64,000 nt of DNA from Shewanella glacialipiscicola (GCF_023283485.1 NZ_JAKILU010000019.1:1-64000); one strand, 5' to 3'; shown: positions 26,952 through 38,241, counted from the first letter of the stretch. Notes: a model not told the origin generated them from the letters alone. A program made the numbers and translations.

Positions 26952-29900
26952 ATGAACAGACGCCAGTTTTTTAAACTGTGTGCTGCCGGAGCTGCCACTT
27001 CAGCAATTTCAGCGTTGGGATTGATGTCCGAAAAGGCCTATGCGGCCGTTCGCGAGTTCAAACTCATTAGCGCGAAAGAAACCCGCAATAACTGCTGTTA
27101 TTGCTCAGTGGGTTGTGGATTGTTGATGTATAGCAAGGGTAGTAATGGCAAGAATGCCGAGCAAACTATTTTCCATATCGAAGGGGATGCAGATCATCCA
27201 GTTAACCGTGGGGCATTGTGTCCTAAGGGTGCTGGCTTGGTGGATTATGTTAATAGTCCGAACCGTCTTAAATACCCAGAATATCGTGCACCAGGTAGTA
27301 ATGAATGGACGCGTATTAGTTGGGATGATGCGTTTCAGCGTATTGCTCGCCTGCTAAAAAATGATCGTGATGCGAATTTAATTGAAAAGAACTCCGCTGG
27401 GACGACGGTTAACCGTTGGCTAAGCACCGGGATGATGACCTCGTCGGCGATGCCGAACGAAGGTGGCTATATCACCCAAAAATTTGCACGGGCATTGGGC
27501 CTAGTTGCAATCGATACTATTGCGCGTAACTGACACTCTCCAACGGTAGCAAGTCTTGCTCCGACATTTGGACGTGGTGCCATGACCAACCACTGGATCG
27601 ATATTAAAAACTCTAACGTCATTATTATTATGGGCGGTAACGCTGCAGAAGCTCACCCTGTCGGATTCGGCTGGGTAACGGAAGCAATGCAACATAACAA
27701 CGCCAAATTAGTGGTGGTTGATCCACGCTTTACCCGTAGCGCTGCGGTTGCGGATTACTACGCACCTTTACGCTCAGGTACCGACATTGCCTTCTTATTA
27801 GGGGTGATCCGTTATCTGATTGAAACTAAACAGGTTAACTACGATTACGTAAAAGCGTATACCAACGCAGGTTACATAGTCCGTGAAGACTTCTCCTTTA
27901 ATGAAGGTCTGTTCAGTGGTTTTAATGAAGAAACCGATAGCTACGATAAAGAGTCTTGGTATTACGAATTAGACGAAGAAGGTCACGCTAAAATCGATCC
28001 TGGCTTTGAGAATCCACGTTGTGTGTGGAATTTAATGAAGCAGCATGTGGATCGCTATGATTTTGAAACAGTAAGCAATATTACCGGTACGCCGATTGCG
28101 GATTATGAAGTGGTTTGCCAACAAATTGGTAGCACGCATACCCACGACCGAGCGGCGACGTTTATGTATGCCTTAGGCTGGACACACCATACTAAAGGCG
28201 CACAAAACATTCGCTCTATGGCGATGGTGCAATTACTGCTGGGTAACATTGGTGTGCTGGGTGGTGGTGTTAACGCACTACGTGGTCACTCTAACGTGCA
28301 AGGCGCGACAGACATGGGATTACTGTGTCAAAGCTTACCTGGCTACCTTAAGTTACCAAGTGATAAAGACACCGATCTTAAGACTTATCTTAAACATAAT
28401 ACGCCGATTGCATTGCGTCCCGATCAGACCAACTACTGGCAAAATTATCCTAAATTCTTTATTTCACAAATGAAGAGTTACTGGGGTGATAACGCGACAG
28501 CAGCCAATGACTTTGGTTATGACTGGGTACCTAAATGGGATAAACAGTACGACTTTACTAAACACTTAGATATGGCCTATCACGGTGAAGTAAATGGTTA
28601 CATTATCCAAGGTGTTAACGCCATTAACTCTATGCCAAACCGTAATAAGGTACTCAAAGCATTGAGTAATCTTAAATATATGGTGGTACTTGATGCACTG
28701 GCAACGGAAACCGCAACCTTCTGGCAAAACGCCGATGGTTTCAACGAGGTTAATCCTGCTGAAATCATGACTGAAGTGTTCCGTCTACCGACAACCTGTT
28801 TTGCCGAAGAAGAGGGTTCGATTGTGAACTCTGGTCGCTGGATGCAGTGGCATTGGAAAGGGGCTAACCCACCGGGTGAAGCTAAACCAGATGCGGAAAT
28901 CCTCTCTGGTGTGTTGATGGAAATGCGTAAGTTGTACAAGCAAGAAGGCGGTAAATTGCCTGAACCATTAAATGCCATTAGCTGGGATTACCATAATCCG
29001 TTAGCGCCACATGCTGAAGAAGTCGCCCGTGAGCTTAACGGTAAAGATCTGCTGACTAACCGTCAAATTAGTAGTTTTGCAGAACTTAAAGATGATGGCA
29101 GTACGGCAAGTGCTTGTTGGATTTATGCGGGTTCTTGGACCGAAGAGGGCAACTTAATGGCCCGACGCGATAACCATGATCCGTCAGGTAAAGGGGTAAC
29201 ACCGGGTTGGGCATTTGCATGGCCAGCTAACCGCCGCGTGCTGTACAACCGTGCATCATGTGACCTCAACGGTAAACCTTGGGATCCTAAACGCACAATC
29301 GTTGAATGGGTCGATGGCAAGTGGCACGGCATTGATGTGGGCGACTTCAATATGAAGTTAACGCCACAGCAATCAGCGGGTCCTTTCATCATGCAGCCTG
29401 AAGGTGTGGGTCGTTTCTTTGCCCTCAAACTGTTGGCAGAAGGTCCGTTCCCTGAGCACTATGAGCCGATGGAGTCACCTATTGGGGTGAACCCACTGCA
29501 CAAAGTGACCAGTAACCCTGCGGTGCGTATGTTACCGGGCGTAAAAGAAACCTTAGGTTCACATAAAGACTTCCCCTATGTGGCGACGACTTATTGTGTC
29601 ACTGAGCACTTTAACTTCTGGTCAACCCATGCTCGTTTAGCGGCGATTTCTATGCCTGAAACCTTTGTCGAAATGGATGAAATGTTAGCGGCTGAGAAAG
29701 GGATTGCTAACGGTGATTGGGTTACTGTCAGCTCTAAGCGCGGCAGCATACAAACCAAAGCGTTAGTGACTAAACGTCTGCAACCGTTAAAGGTGAATGG
29801 CCAGTTAGTTCATACGATTGGGTTACCTCGTCACGGCAGCCATAACGCATTAACTCGTAAAAGTTACTCCTGTAACGTGCTCACCACAGAAGTCGGTGAT

Positions 29901-29966
29901 GCAAATACGCAGGTACCTGAGTTCAAAGCGTTTTTGGTTAACATCGCTAAAGCTGAGGGGATCTGA
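26952..29966 (+). CDS. fdnG: Formate dehydrogenase-N/O alpha subunit, selenocysteine-containing
   Basis: Catalytic subunit that oxidises formate at a Mo-bis-MGD site on the periplasmic side of the inner membrane. One frame runs from ATG 26952 (GAGAGGA upstream) to 29966, 1,004 residues, if TGA at 27531-27533 is read as selenocysteine (residue 194; E. coli FdnG has U196). The sequence ARN-U-HSPTVASLAPTFGRGAMT around it is the FdnG active site, and a SECIS hairpin follows. A twin-arginine signal (MNRRQFFKL) starts the protein. A [4Fe-4S] cluster is bound by CCYCSVGC and the later LCPKG. Automatic callers will split it into two ORFs at the TGA. The order alpha-beta-gamma-fdhE matches the E. coli fdo operon, so fdoG is an equally fair name. 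Confidence 0.95.
27534..27575 (+). promoter_or_regulatory. Bacterial SECIS element in fdnG
   Basis: Starting 11 nt after the UGA, GGTAGCAAGTCTTGCTCC (27545-27562) folds as GG-(U)-AGCA / UGCU-CC with the AGUCU apical loop. This is the SelB-binding minihelix with bulged U and GU-containing loop known from E. coli fdnG and fdhF. Confidence 0.9.
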
Positions 29967-29968
29967 TT

Positions 29969-30880
29969 ATGGCATCACAAGACATTATCCGCCGCTCTGG
30001 AACTTCAGGGATGACGCCAGCAGCGAAAGGTCGTAACTCGTCGGAGCAGGTCGCCAAGCTGTTTGACGCCACTAAGTGTAATGGCTGTAAAGCCTGTCAA
30101 GTGTCGTGTTCAGAGTGGAATGACCTACGGGAAGAAGTGGGTACGTTCCAGGGTAGTTACCAAAACCCCATGTCACTATCAGGCCAGTGTTGGACCCTGA
30201 TGGAGTTTCATGAGGTGATGGAAAGTAACAAGCTACGTTGGCAATTTACCCACTCAGCTTGTATGCACTGTGCTGATCCGGCTTGTTTAAAAGCCTGTTC
30301 GACTTCAGGAGCGATTATTCAACATGCCAATGGCGTGGTGGACTTTGATTCAGACAAATGTATTGGTTGCGGTTATTGCGCCAGTGCGTGTCCCTTCGAT
30401 GTGCCAAAAATCGACCCTAAGGACAACAAAGCTTACAAGTGCACTATGTGTTCTGACCGTTTAGCGGTCGGATTAGAACCTTCCTGTGTGAAGTCATGCA
30501 CCACCGGAGCCCTGCGTTTTGGATCCCGTGAGGACATGTTGTTCTATTCCGAGAAGCGCGTGGCTGAACTAAAAGAAAAAGGCTTTCCAAAAGCCGGACT
30601 CTACAACCCAGAAGGCGTGGGCGGCACAGCGATGATGATGATATTACACGATATCACTCAGCCTGATAGCTATAACATGCCTGTTGATCCACAGATCCCA
30701 TTGTCTGTCACCTTGTGGCAAGACTGGGTGAAACCGCTCGGTGCAGCGGGCCTAATTGCAACGGCTGCCGTGGCTTGTTTACACAAGATTACTGTGGGTC
30801 GAAACATAGTGGAAGAGGATCAGCCGGGTTATCAGCCTCCAGAGGAAGAGGTAAAGGACAAAGAGGAGGATGACCAATGA
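29969..30880 (+). CDS. fdnH: Formate dehydrogenase beta (Fe-S) subunit
   Basis: An electron-transfer subunit of 303 residues that carries electrons from the alpha subunit to cytochrome b. Four [4Fe-4S] cluster motifs are visible: CNGCKACQVSC, CMHCADPACLKAC, CIGCGYCASACP and CTMCSDRL with CVKSC. One membrane helix near residues 255-275 (LGAAGLIATAAVACLH) anchors it with the active part outside, and a very acidic tail (EEEVKDKEEDD) follows. It starts 2 bp after fdnG, with GAGGGGAT as ribosome site, and its stop overlaps fdnI by 4 bp. Confidence 0.93.
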   Translation: MASQDIIRRSGTSGMTPAAKGRNSSEQVAKLFDATKCNGCKACQVSCSEWNDLREEVGTFQGSYQNPMSLSGQCWTLMEFHEVMESNKLRWQFTHSACMHCADPACLKACSTSGAIIQHANGVVDFDSDKCIGCGYCASACPFDVPKIDPKDNKAYKCTMCSDRLAVGLEPSCVKSCTTGALRFGSREDMLFYSEKRVAELKEKGFPKAGLYNPEGVGGTAMMMILHDITQPDSYNMPVDPQIPLSVTLWQDWVKPLGAAGLIATAAVACLHKITVGRNIVEEDQPGYQPPEEEVKDKEEDDQ

Positions 30881-31521
30881 GCAAGCATGATAAGCAAGAA
30901 ATGATAGTGCGTCATAAGCTGTTTGATCGCATTTGTCATTGGTTCATTGTTGCCGTGGGCTTAGTGACCTTTCTCACTGGCTTCTCTATCTTTTTTCCTT
31001 CCTTTCAATGGATGGGAGCGATAGCAGGAACACCCCAATTGGCGCGCTTCATTCACCCCATTGCCGGTTTGATGATGTGTTTACCCTTAATGTTGCTGTT
31101 GGTGCGTTATTACCACCACAACAAATGGGAAAAGAACGATCTCAAATGGATGTTGGCGATTAAGGATGTGATGTTCGAGAACGAGGAGGGTATCCCGCCT
31201 ATCGGCCATTACAACCCGGGTCAAAAGGTATTATTTCGTACCTTTGTGGTGACCTCAATCGTCTTAACCGTAACTGGGATCATGATGTGGCAGCCTTACT
31301 TTGCACCGTATTTTTCGGGCGTAGTAGTGGGCTGGGCCATTCTGTTACATGCGATTTGTGCCTTGATCATGATGATATTCGTGATAGTGCACTTTTGGAT
31401 GGCAACGTGGGTGGAAGGTTCGGTCGCGGGCATGCTTTACGGCAAAGTTTCTAAAGCTTGGTGTCGTAAGCATCACCCTTTGATGTTAGATGAACATTCA
31501 GACGTGGAGAAAAAACACTAA
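30877..31521 (+). CDS. fdnI: Formate dehydrogenase gamma subunit (cytochrome b556)
   Basis: A di-haem membrane anchor of 214 residues that passes electrons to the quinone pool. Four hydrophobic segments are seen, with His residues suited to haem b: [12 protein letters not shown] near the N-terminus, [34 protein letters not shown] in the fourth helix. It overlaps fdnH by 4 bp (ATGA) and fdhE by 1 bp (TAATG). Confidence 0.93.
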   Translation: MSKHDKQEMIVRHKLFDRICHWFIVAVGLVTFLTGFSIFFPSFQWMGAIAGTPQLARFIHPIAGLMMCLPLMLLLVRYYHHNKWEKNDLKWMLAIKDVMFENEEGIPPIGHYNPGQKVLFRTFVVTSIVLTVTGIMMWQPYFAPYFSGVVVGWAILLHAICALIMMIFVIVHFWMATWVEGSVAGMLYGKVSKAWCRKHHPLMLDEHSDVEKKH

Positions 31522-32426
31522 TGAGTCAAACAGCCGAGATACCTATGGTCCCCGGCAGCGAATCGCCGCTGGAACTGAAACATATTAAAGCGGTGGATCC
31601 CCATGCTGTGTATCACAGAAGGGCCCAACGTTTGCTGACGCTAGCCAAGGACTCGCCGCTGGCTGACTACTTTGAGCTATGCCGCCGTGTGGTGTCTATA
31701 CAAGCCAGACTGGCAAAGGAGGCTGATTTCGGTCAGCTACTCTCTTGGGGGAAAGAAGGGGCCATTCCGCTTTCTCATTTGGGCTCAGAGGTGGATAGCT
31801 ACTGGCAAGGACTACTACAGCAACTGTTAAGCGATCTGCTACCGCAGGTGGATGAATCCGTTGCACGGGTAGTGCGTTTGCTGATGCAGCAATCTCCTGA
31901 GCAGTTAAGTACGTGGGGACGCGCATTACGCGAAGGGCGCATGAGTGATGCTCCCGCGCGTTTTAGCCTGTTTCTATGGGCGGCAATGGGGCTTTATTGG
32001 TCCCATTGGGCACCCATGGTGATCAAGCGTATGGATCAACGCAAGCTGAAACAACAAAGCTTGTGTCCCATTTGCGGCAGTCATCCGGTGGCGAGCGTTA
32101 TTGTCGATGAGCCTCGAGCAGGCTTACGTTATCTGCATTGCAGTTTGTGTGAGAGCGAATGGCATTACATTCGCGCCCATTGCACGAGTTGTGGCCAAGA
32201 TAAAGAAATGACAATTTGGTCGCTCGACGATGCACAAGCGCAAGTGCGGATTGAAAGCTGCGATGAATGTCATGGCTATACCAAAATGATGTTTATCGAA
32301 AAGTCACCCTTAATGGATGTGGCGGCTGACGATCTGGCAACCTTGATACTGGATAAAGAGCTTAATGCCAAAGGGTTTGGGGCGACAACCGTCAATCCAC
32401 TCCTACTGGCCCATGAAACCGAGTAG
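31521..32426 (+). CDS. fdhE: Formate dehydrogenase accessory protein FdhE
   Basis: A cytoplasmic maturation factor for Tat-exported formate dehydrogenases. Its 301 residues contain four CxxC rubredoxin-like metal sites: [28 protein letters not shown] and [12 protein letters not shown]. These match FdhE, which binds iron through such motifs. The start overlaps the fdnI stop by 1 bp. selA follows after about 60 bp in the same direction, so maturation and selenocysteine synthesis genes are probably co-transcribed with the enzyme. Confidence 0.93.
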   Translation: MSQTAEIPMVPGSESPLELKHIKAVDPHAVYHRRAQRLLTLAKDSPLADYFELCRRVVSIQARLAKEADFGQLLSWGKEGAIPLSHLGSEVDSYWQGLLQQLLSDLLPQVDESVARVVRLLMQQSPEQLSTWGRALREGRMSDAPARFSLFLWAAMGLYWSHWAPMVIKRMDQRKLKQQSLCPICGSHPVASVIVDEPRAGLRYLHCSLCESEWHYIRAHCTSCGQDKEMTIWSLDDAQAQVRIESCDECHGYTKMMFIEKSPLMDVAADDLATLILDKELNAKGFGATTVNPLLLAHETE

Positions 32427-32488
32427 TTCAAGTGAATGTGGGAGGGGCTTGTGATAATGCAAGTCCTTCCTTTTTTAGCACACTAAAG

Positions 32489-33919
32489 ATGACACAGATG
32501 ATGACCCAAGCACCCGACACGCCACAAGCCCTGTATCGCGCTTTACCTTCAATGGACAGCCTATTGGCAAAGCCGAGCTTTGCACAATTGCAGCAGACCT
32601 ACGGTAAGGCGGCGGTAAAGGCGGCGTTGGATGGGCATTTACATGCTGCGCGCACGTTAATTAGTCAGGAACACCGCTTACCAAATTGGTGTTCTGACCC
32701 CGCGCAATTACACGGATGCTTGGTTGATCAACTGTCAAGAGACTATTGCCACAGCCTAAAACCGGTGTGGAACCTTACGGGTACGATTTTGCATACTAAT
32801 CTTGGCCGTGCCCAGCAGTCGGAGGCCGCCATTAAAGCGGTCAGCTCGGTAATGCGTTACCCAACACCGCTAGAATTTGAATTAGCCGCAGGAGAACGTG
32901 GCCATCGCGATAATGCCATTAGTGGTTTGATCCATCGCCTTACTGGAGCAGAGGCCTGCTGTGTGGTTAACAATAATGCTGCCGCTGTATTGTTGATGTT
33001 ATCTGCGGTAACGGCGGGAAAAGAAGTCATCGTTTCTCGCGGTGAGCTGGTGGAAATTGGCGGAGCATTTCGTATCCCCGACATCATGCGTCAAGCAGGT
33101 TGTACCTTAGTGGAAGTAGGCAGTACCAACCGCACTCATCTTAAAGATTACGAGCAAGCCATTACTGAAAATACCGCCGCCATCATGAAGGTTCATACCA
33201 GTAACTATCACATCAGTGGTTTTACCGCGGCGGTAGAAGAGGCCAAGCTGGGTGAGTTATGTCGCGAGCGCGGTATTGCATTAATCTCAGATCTGGGCAG
33301 TGGCTCACTCACCGATTTACGCCGTTTTGGTCTTAAACAAGAACCTACCCCGCAGGCCATGCTACTGGACGGGGTTGATTTAGTGAGTTTTTCGGGTGAC
33401 AAATTATTAGGTGGGCCTCAGTCAGGGTTAATTGTCGGCAAACAGTCGTTGATTAATCAATTGCAAAGTCATCCTCTTAAACGCGCATTACGCTGCGACA
33501 AGCTGATTTTAGCGGCGTTAGAAGCCACCTTAATCCATTACCTCACGCCAGAAACCTTAGATACTGAATTGCCGATTATGGCGAAATTTGCCCGTAGCCA
33601 AGATACGCTCAGGCAAATAGGCCAGCGATTACAGCAGGCACTGGTACCACTGTTTCAGCCTGCTTATGGCATTGAATTACAAGACTGCCAAACCCAGGTG
33701 GGTAGTGGCTCGCAACCCGATACTTTTTTGCCATCCGTCGCCTTGTGTTTTACCGCCTTAAAGGGCGGGAGTTTAAGCTTGTTAGAACAGCATTTTAAAC
33801 AAGCCGAACGACCCGTGATTGGCCGTATGAGTAACGATCAACTCAGATTAGATTTACGTGGAATCGACAATGAGGCAGAGCTGCTTGCTGAGCTAAGTAC
33901 CCTAGGGGTGCAGTTATGA
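32489..33919 (+). CDS. selA: L-seryl-tRNA(Sec) selenium transferase
   Basis: A PLP enzyme that converts seryl-tRNA(Sec) to selenocysteinyl-tRNA(Sec) with selenophosphate. The N-terminal domain includes [20 protein letters not shown]. The PLP-binding lysine is in [19 protein letters not shown], preceded by [12 protein letters not shown]. The start is uncertain: ATG 32489, 32498 or 32501 give the expected N-terminus (MTQ...), while the GTG at 32432 would add 19 unusual residues; none has a strong ribosome site. The gene overlaps selB by 4 bp. The selenophosphate synthetase gene selD is not in this window. Confidence 0.93.
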   Translation: MTQMMTQAPDTPQALYRALPSMDSLLAKPSFAQLQQTYGKAAVKAALDGHLHAARTLISQEHRLPNWCSDPAQLHGCLVDQLSRDYCHSLKPVWNLTGTILHTNLGRAQQSEAAIKAVSSVMRYPTPLEFELAAGERGHRDNAISGLIHRLTGAEACCVVNNNAAAVLLMLSAVTAGKEVIVSRGELVEIGGAFRIPDIMRQAGCTLVEVGSTNRTHLKDYEQAITENTAAIMKVHTSNYHISGFTAAVEEAKLGELCRERGIALISDLGSGSLTDLRRFGLKQEPTPQAMLLDGVDLVSFSGDKLLGGPQSGLIVGKQSLINQLQSHPLKRALRCDKLILAALEATLIHYLTPETLDTELPIMAKFARSQDTLRQIGQRLQQALVPLFQPAYGIELQDCQTQVGSGSQPDTFLPSVALCFTALKGGSLSLLEQHFKQAERPVIGRMSNDQLRLDLRGIDNEAELLAELSTLGVQL

Positions 33920-35940
33920 TTATTGTCACGGCAGGCCATGTTGATCACGGTAAAAGTACACTCATTCAAGCATTAACTGGCATGGGCACCGACCGCTTAC
34001 CAGAAGAAAAGCGCCGCGGTATGACTATTGATTTAGGTTATGCCTTTATGCCATTGAATGACGGTTCACGCCTCGCTTTTATTGATGTCCCCGGCCATGA
34101 AAAATTTATCAACAATATGCTGGTGGGCGTCAGTCATGCTCGCCACGCATTATTGGTATTAGCCTGTGATGATGGTGTGATGCCGCAAACCCGCGAACAT
34201 TTACAGATTCTGGCCCTTTTACCTCTAACTAGCTTGACCTTAGTGTTAACCAAGCGAGATTTAGTCGATAGCGAAAGAGCTGCGCAAGTTGCCGCGCAAG
34301 GTCAGGCTCTGTTGGCAGACTATGCGATGAATGCCAGTCGCATTTTTGAGGTCGCGGCCAGTCAATTTGATGAGCAGCAGACTAACGGTATCGCAGCACT
34401 GCGCGCTCATATCCTTGATATTGCAGCACAAGAGTTATTACGCAGCGAAGATGTAAGTAGTTTTAGAATGACACTCGATCGCGCCTTTAATGTTAAAGGT
34501 GCTGGCTGCGTGGTGACTGGCACCGTCATTAGCGGCAGAGTGTGCATCGGCGATAGTCTCTACAGCTCAGCACAAAAAGGCAAGCTCAGGGTGCGTGGCA
34601 TTCATTGCCAAGGACAAGAAGCGCAAAGCGCAGTGACGGGTACGCGCGTCGCACTTAATTTAGCCGGAGTTGATAGCCATCGCACTCCAGAACGTGGTGA
34701 TTGGCTGAGCAGTTTACCCCAAGCTGAGCCCTGTGCTCGTCCCGTGGTGCATATCCGCACGTTTGATTATTCAGGTATCGATGGTCTAGTACATTGGCAA
34801 AATGTCAGTTGTCATCACGGCGGCGATCATACCTTAGGCCGCGTCTCGCTACTCAATGATGTGGATGAACAAGGGTTTTGTCTGGCGGAGCTCGTGCTTG
34901 AAAAGCCGTTATTGCTCTGTCAAGACGACCGTATTGTGCTGCGTCACATTGGTGGTAAACAAACCTTAGGTGCAGGGCGGGTGCTGGCACTCAAGGTGCC
35001 TAATCGTAAAAAACGCACGCCTGAACGAGTCAATGCCCTGCAGCAATTAGCCAACATGAATCAGGCTGTCTCTGCTTTGGCATTATTAGGCCAAAGCCAA
35101 GCATTGCCTGAAGCTGAACTCGCTTGGCGTTGGCAACTGACCGATGAAGGCCTTGCCACGTTGCTGGCCCAAGCAGGCTTAGTGCGACTTGGCGGTTATG
35201 CTATTGCCGTAAGTTTACTCGAACAAGAAAAACAGCAATTTCTGCATTTACTGGGCGAATACCATCAACAACATCCTGATCAACTTGGGTTAGGCCGTAG
35301 TCGTCTACAGCGGATGATCCACAGCGTTTTACCGCCCGAATTAGCTAATAAAGTGCTCGACACTCTATGCCAAGAAGGCCGCATGGTGCTACGCGGCGCT
35401 TTGTTGCAGCTTGCTGAACACAAAATAGTATTAGATGCCGATGCGCAGCAATGTTGGCAAAGGTTAGCACCTTGGTTAGCGCAACAAACTACGCCGATAT
35501 GGGTGACTGAAATGGGTGAATACCTTGAGCTTGACCCAGCTAAGTTGCGCTTATTGTGTTTTCAATTAGTGCAGCAGGGTTTTATTACCGCCGTTGTGAA
35601 AGACCGATATTTGCTCAGCGAGCAGCTTTGTCAGTATGCCAATTTAGTGCGTCAGCATGTAGCAGTAGAGGGCAAAATTGAAACGAGTGAATTTAAGGAC
35701 ATGATTGGACTTGGACGTAAGGCGAGTATTCAATTACTGGAGTTTTTTGACCGCAGTGGCTTTACCCGCAGAAAGTATCGCAGTAATAGCCGAGAAATTA
35801 GGGATGCTGAGCTGTTTTTTTCTCACGAGGATTGGCGGAAGAACATAGGAGTCGAACCTACCCAGGACTGCTGGCAGCCCTACCCGGATTTGAAATCCGG
35901 ACGCCTCACCGGAGACGACGTTCTTCCAATGAAGACCTAG
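33916..35940 (+). CDS. selB: Selenocysteine-specific elongation factor SelB, with C-terminal extension over selC
   Basis: SelB delivers Sec-tRNA(Sec) to ribosomes at UGA codons followed by a SECIS hairpin. The GTPase G1 motif is GHVDHGKST (7-15), with [28 protein letters not shown] and TKRDLVD following; then EF-Tu-like domains and C-terminal winged helices that bind the SECIS. The family fold ends at about residue 635 ([22 protein letters not shown]). The frame, however, continues through the reverse complement of the whole tRNA-Sec gene to TAG at 35938-35940, giving 674 residues, about 60 more than E. coli SelB (614). The last 35 or so residues (from about 640) are therefore encoded antisense to selC. 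It overlaps selA by 4 bp. Confidence 0.93.
   Translation: MIIVTAGHVDHGKSTLIQALTGMGTDRLPEEKRRGMTIDLGYAFMPLNDGSRLAFIDVPGHEKFINNMLVGVSHARHALLVLACDDGVMPQTREHLQILALLPLTSLTLVLTKRDLVDSERAAQVAAQGQALLADYAMNASRIFEVAASQFDEQQTNGIAALRAHILDIAAQELLRSEDVSSFRMTLDRAFNVKGAGCVVTGTVISGRVCIGDSLYSSAQKGKLRVRGIHCQGQEAQSAVTGTRVALNLAGVDSHRTPERGDWLSSLPQAEPCARPVVHIRTFDYSGIDGLVHWQNVSCHHGGDHTLGRVSLLNDVDEQGFCLAELVLEKPLLLCQDDRIVLRHIGGKQTLGAGRVLALKVPNRKKRTPERVNALQQLANMNQAVSALALLGQSQALPEAELAWRWQLTDEGLATLLAQAGLVRLGGYAIAVSLLEQEKQQFLHLLGEYHQQHPDQLGLGRSRLQRMIHSVLPPELANKVLDTLCQEGRMVLRGALLQLAEHKIVLDADAQQCWQRLAPWLAQQTTPIWVTEMGEYLELDPAKLRLLCFQLVQQGFITAVVKDRYLLSEQLCQYANLVRQHVAVEGKIETSEFKDMIGLGRKASIQLLEFFDRSGFTRRKYRSNSREIRDAELFFSHEDWRKNIGVEPTQDCWQPYPDLKSGRLTGDDVLPMKT
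35833..35927 (-). tRNA. selC: tRNA-Sec (anticodon TCA)
   Basis: Reading the minus strand from 35927, GGAAGAAC opens an 8-bp acceptor stem that closes with GTTCTTCC, discriminator G and encoded CCA (35835-35833). Total length is 95 nt. The anticodon TCA (35893-35891) sits in GGATTTCAAATCC, with a long extra arm and GGTTCGACTCC as T arm. It reads the UGA at fdnG codon 194. Its whole length lies inside the selB reading frame on the other strand. Confidence 0.95.
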
Positions 35941-35942
35941 GG

Positions 35943-35971
35943 ATAATAGAAAATGCTTTGGGATGATTCAA
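35943..35971 (-). promoter_or_regulatory. selC promoter (sigma70-type)
   Basis: Read on the minus strand, TTGAAT (35971-35966) and TATTAT (35948-35943) are separated by exactly 17 bp. The -10 ends 16 bp before the mature tRNA 5' end, which fits a short leader. This supports independent transcription of selC toward selB. Confidence 0.7.
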
Positions 35972-36068
35972 CTCGATTTTTATTTAGTTAATCACTTTGT
36001 GATGTAAGTCTTAAATAGTCATCAAACTAATTGTTTTTACTTGTTTTTAATACGTTAAGAGGGGCGCT

Positions 36069-36905
36069 ATGGAATATCATTCACATGCTGTGGTTACTGA
36101 AAGAAAAGTGACCCTTTTAGAGCACGGACAAGCGTCAGAATTAACTGACTATTTAGCGAATGAAGTACGGGTTGCACTGGTTTATAACGGCATTTCACAC
36201 ACTGTTATGTTGGCCAGCCCCGAAAATTTAGAAGAATTTGCCGTCGGTTTTACGCTGTCTGAGCGTATCGTTTCGCATATTAATGAGATTAAGGGCGTTG
36301 AATTAGAGTTCACACCTGAAGGCATACTCATTCAAGTTGAGATTACGCAGCGCTGTTTCATGGAGTTAAAGCAACAAAGACGCAATATGGCGGGTCGTAC
36401 CGGCTGCGGTTTGTGTGGCGTAGCACAACTCGAAGAAGCGGTAAAACCCGTTATGCGCGTCGACTCCGATATTCGGTTTGATATTCAACATCTGCAGAAC
36501 GCACTCGAACACATTAAAAGTAATCAACATCACTTCAAGCTCACCGGAGCAACCCATGCTGCGATGGGACTAAACCTTGAAGGACAGATCACTGCGGCCT
36601 ATGAAGATATTGGCCGCCATATCGCACTTGATAAATTGATTGGTGCTTTTTCGTTGCGCCAGGCTGAACGGCCTGTCGCCGTACTGCTGACGAGCCGAGC
36701 CAGTTTTGAAATGGTTCAGAAAGCGGCAAGCGCCAATATCCAAATTCTGTTTGCTATGTCCGCTGTGACCTCACTGGCGTTGGAATTAGCAGAGAAAAGC
36801 AACATCACGCTCATCGGTTTTTGTCGTAATGGCAGGGCAACGCTTTATACCCACGGTTATCGACTGCTGGGACAAAATACTGCTCGTTTAGCCAAAGCCA
36901 TTTAA
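36069..36905 (+). CDS. fdhD: Formate dehydrogenase sulfurtransferase FdhD
   Basis: FdhD transfers sulfur from IscS to the Mo-bis-MGD cofactor, which is essential for formate dehydrogenase activity. The 278-residue sequence has the catalytic CxxC in GRTGCGLCGVAQL (Cys113, Cys116). Further conserved pieces are ENLEEFAVGFTLSERI, TGATHAAMGL, EDIGRHIALDKLIG, LLTSRASFEMVQKAA and IGFCRNGRATLYT. The start follows AAGAGGGGCGCT. It lies just beyond selB/selC, completing the maturation set. Confidence 0.94.
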   Translation: MEYHSHAVVTERKVTLLEHGQASELTDYLANEVRVALVYNGISHTVMLASPENLEEFAVGFTLSERIVSHINEIKGVELEFTPEGILIQVEITQRCFMELKQQRRNMAGRTGCGLCGVAQLEEAVKPVMRVDSDIRFDIQHLQNALEHIKSNQHHFKLTGATHAAMGLNLEGQITAAYEDIGRHIALDKLIGAFSLRQAERPVAVLLTSRASFEMVQKAASANIQILFAMSAVTSLALELAEKSNITLIGFCRNGRATLYTHGYRLLGQNTARLAKAI

Positions 36906-37026
36906 GCGTGAAGCGACTGTCACACTGAAATATCAATCGTGTATTGGGTTTGAGTGCAGCAGTGGCATAACGGTTATAAGCGCATTGCGCTTATTTTTTT
37001 ACAGTCTCGTTCATTAGGATAATGAC

Positions 37027-38241
37027 ATGACATGGCAACAATTTAAGCAAGCCTATTTAATTCGATTTTGGGCGCCAATGCCTGCGGTGATCGCTGCGGG
37101 TATCCTTTCTACTTACTATTTTGGTTTAACAGGCACTTTCTGGGCTGTAACGGGGGAGTTCACTCGTTGGGGTGGGCATTTGCTACAGTTTTTAGGCGCA
37201 AACCCTGAATCTTGGGGGTATTTTAAAGTAATCGGTTTAGAAGGGTCTCCCTTAGATCGCGTCGATGGCATGATGATTATCGGTATGTTTGGTGGCTGTA
37301 TTGCCGCTGCGCTTTGGGCCAATAACGTCAAACTGCGTATGCCGCAGAGCCGTATTCGTATCGCACAGGCACTGATTGGCGGCATTATTGCCGGCTTTGG
37401 TGCTCGTTTGGCGATGGGATGTAACTTAGCTGCTTTTTTTACTGGTATTCCTCAGTTCTCTTTGCATGCTTGGTTTTTTGCCTTAGCAACGGCAGCGGGT
37501 TCCTATTTCGGTGCAAGGTTTACTTTACTGCCGATGTTCCGCATTCCGGTCACATTAAAAAAAGTCAGTAAAGCCACCTCAATCAAGCAGGACGAAAATC
37601 AGGCTAGACGGCGTTTTCGTATCGGAATGTTGGTGTTTGTCGGTATTGTCGGTTGGGGTTTATTGACGATGTTCGATGCGCCAAAACTGGGTATGGCGAT
37701 GTTATTTGGTGTCGGTTTTGGGCTACTTATCGAGCGAGCTCAAATCTGTTTCACCTCGGCTTTTCGCGATATGTGGATCACGGGCCGAACCCACATGGCG
37801 AAGGCGATTATTTTAGGTATGGCCGTCAGTGCTATTGGTATTTACAGCTATGTGCAATTAGGTGTGTCGCCAAAAATTATGTGGGCGGGCCCTAATGCGG
37901 TGATCGGTGGCTTACTATTTGGTTTTGGTATTGTGTTAGCGGGCGGCTGTGAAACGGGTTGGATGTACCGCGCGGTTGAGGGGCAAGTGCATTTCTGGTG
38001 GGTCGGTTTAGGTAACGTATTAGGGTCGACTTTGCTGGCCTATTATTGGGATGATATCGCTCAACCATTAGCGACTAATTGGGACAAAGTGAATCTGCTC
38101 ACTAGCCTAGGTAATGAGGGCGGTTTATTAGTGACTTATGCGCTGCTCGCGCTGTCTTTTGGTTCAATGTTTCTGTGGGAAAAACGTTTCTTTGCCCGTA
38201 AAGCGAAGCGCGATGAACAACTGCTTGCGGAGGCCGTGTAA
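37027..38241 (+). CDS. yedE: YedE-like (YeeE/YedE, DUF395) transporter, selenium-linked
   Basis: A 404-residue polytopic protein with about ten or eleven hydrophobic segments and two internally related halves: GGIIAGFGARLAMGCNLAAFFTG and GLLFGFGIVLAGGCETGWMYRA. Each has the conserved Gly-rich motif with a Cys, a hallmark of YeeE/YedE proteins. YeeE imports thiosulfate; YedE, paired with YedF, co-occurs across genomes with selenium-utilisation genes and is proposed to import a selenium compound. Here the pair stands right after selA-selB-selC-fdhD, which supports the selenium role by context. Its stop overlaps the yedF start (TAATG). Confidence 0.88.
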   Translation: MTWQQFKQAYLIRFWAPMPAVIAAGILSTYYFGLTGTFWAVTGEFTRWGGHLLQFLGANPESWGYFKVIGLEGSPLDRVDGMMIIGMFGGCIAAALWANNVKLRMPQSRIRIAQALIGGIIAGFGARLAMGCNLAAFFTGIPQFSLHAWFFALATAAGSYFGARFTLLPMFRIPVTLKKVSKATSIKQDENQARRRFRIGMLVFVGIVGWGLLTMFDAPKLGMAMLFGVGFGLLIERAQICFTSAFRDMWITGRTHMAKAIILGMAVSAIGIYSYVQLGVSPKIMWAGPNAVIGGLLFGFGIVLAGGCETGWMYRAVEGQVHFWWVGLGNVLGSTLLAYYWDDIAQPLATNWDKVNLLTSLGNEGGLLVTYALLALSFGSMFLWEKRFFARKAKRDEQLLAEAV

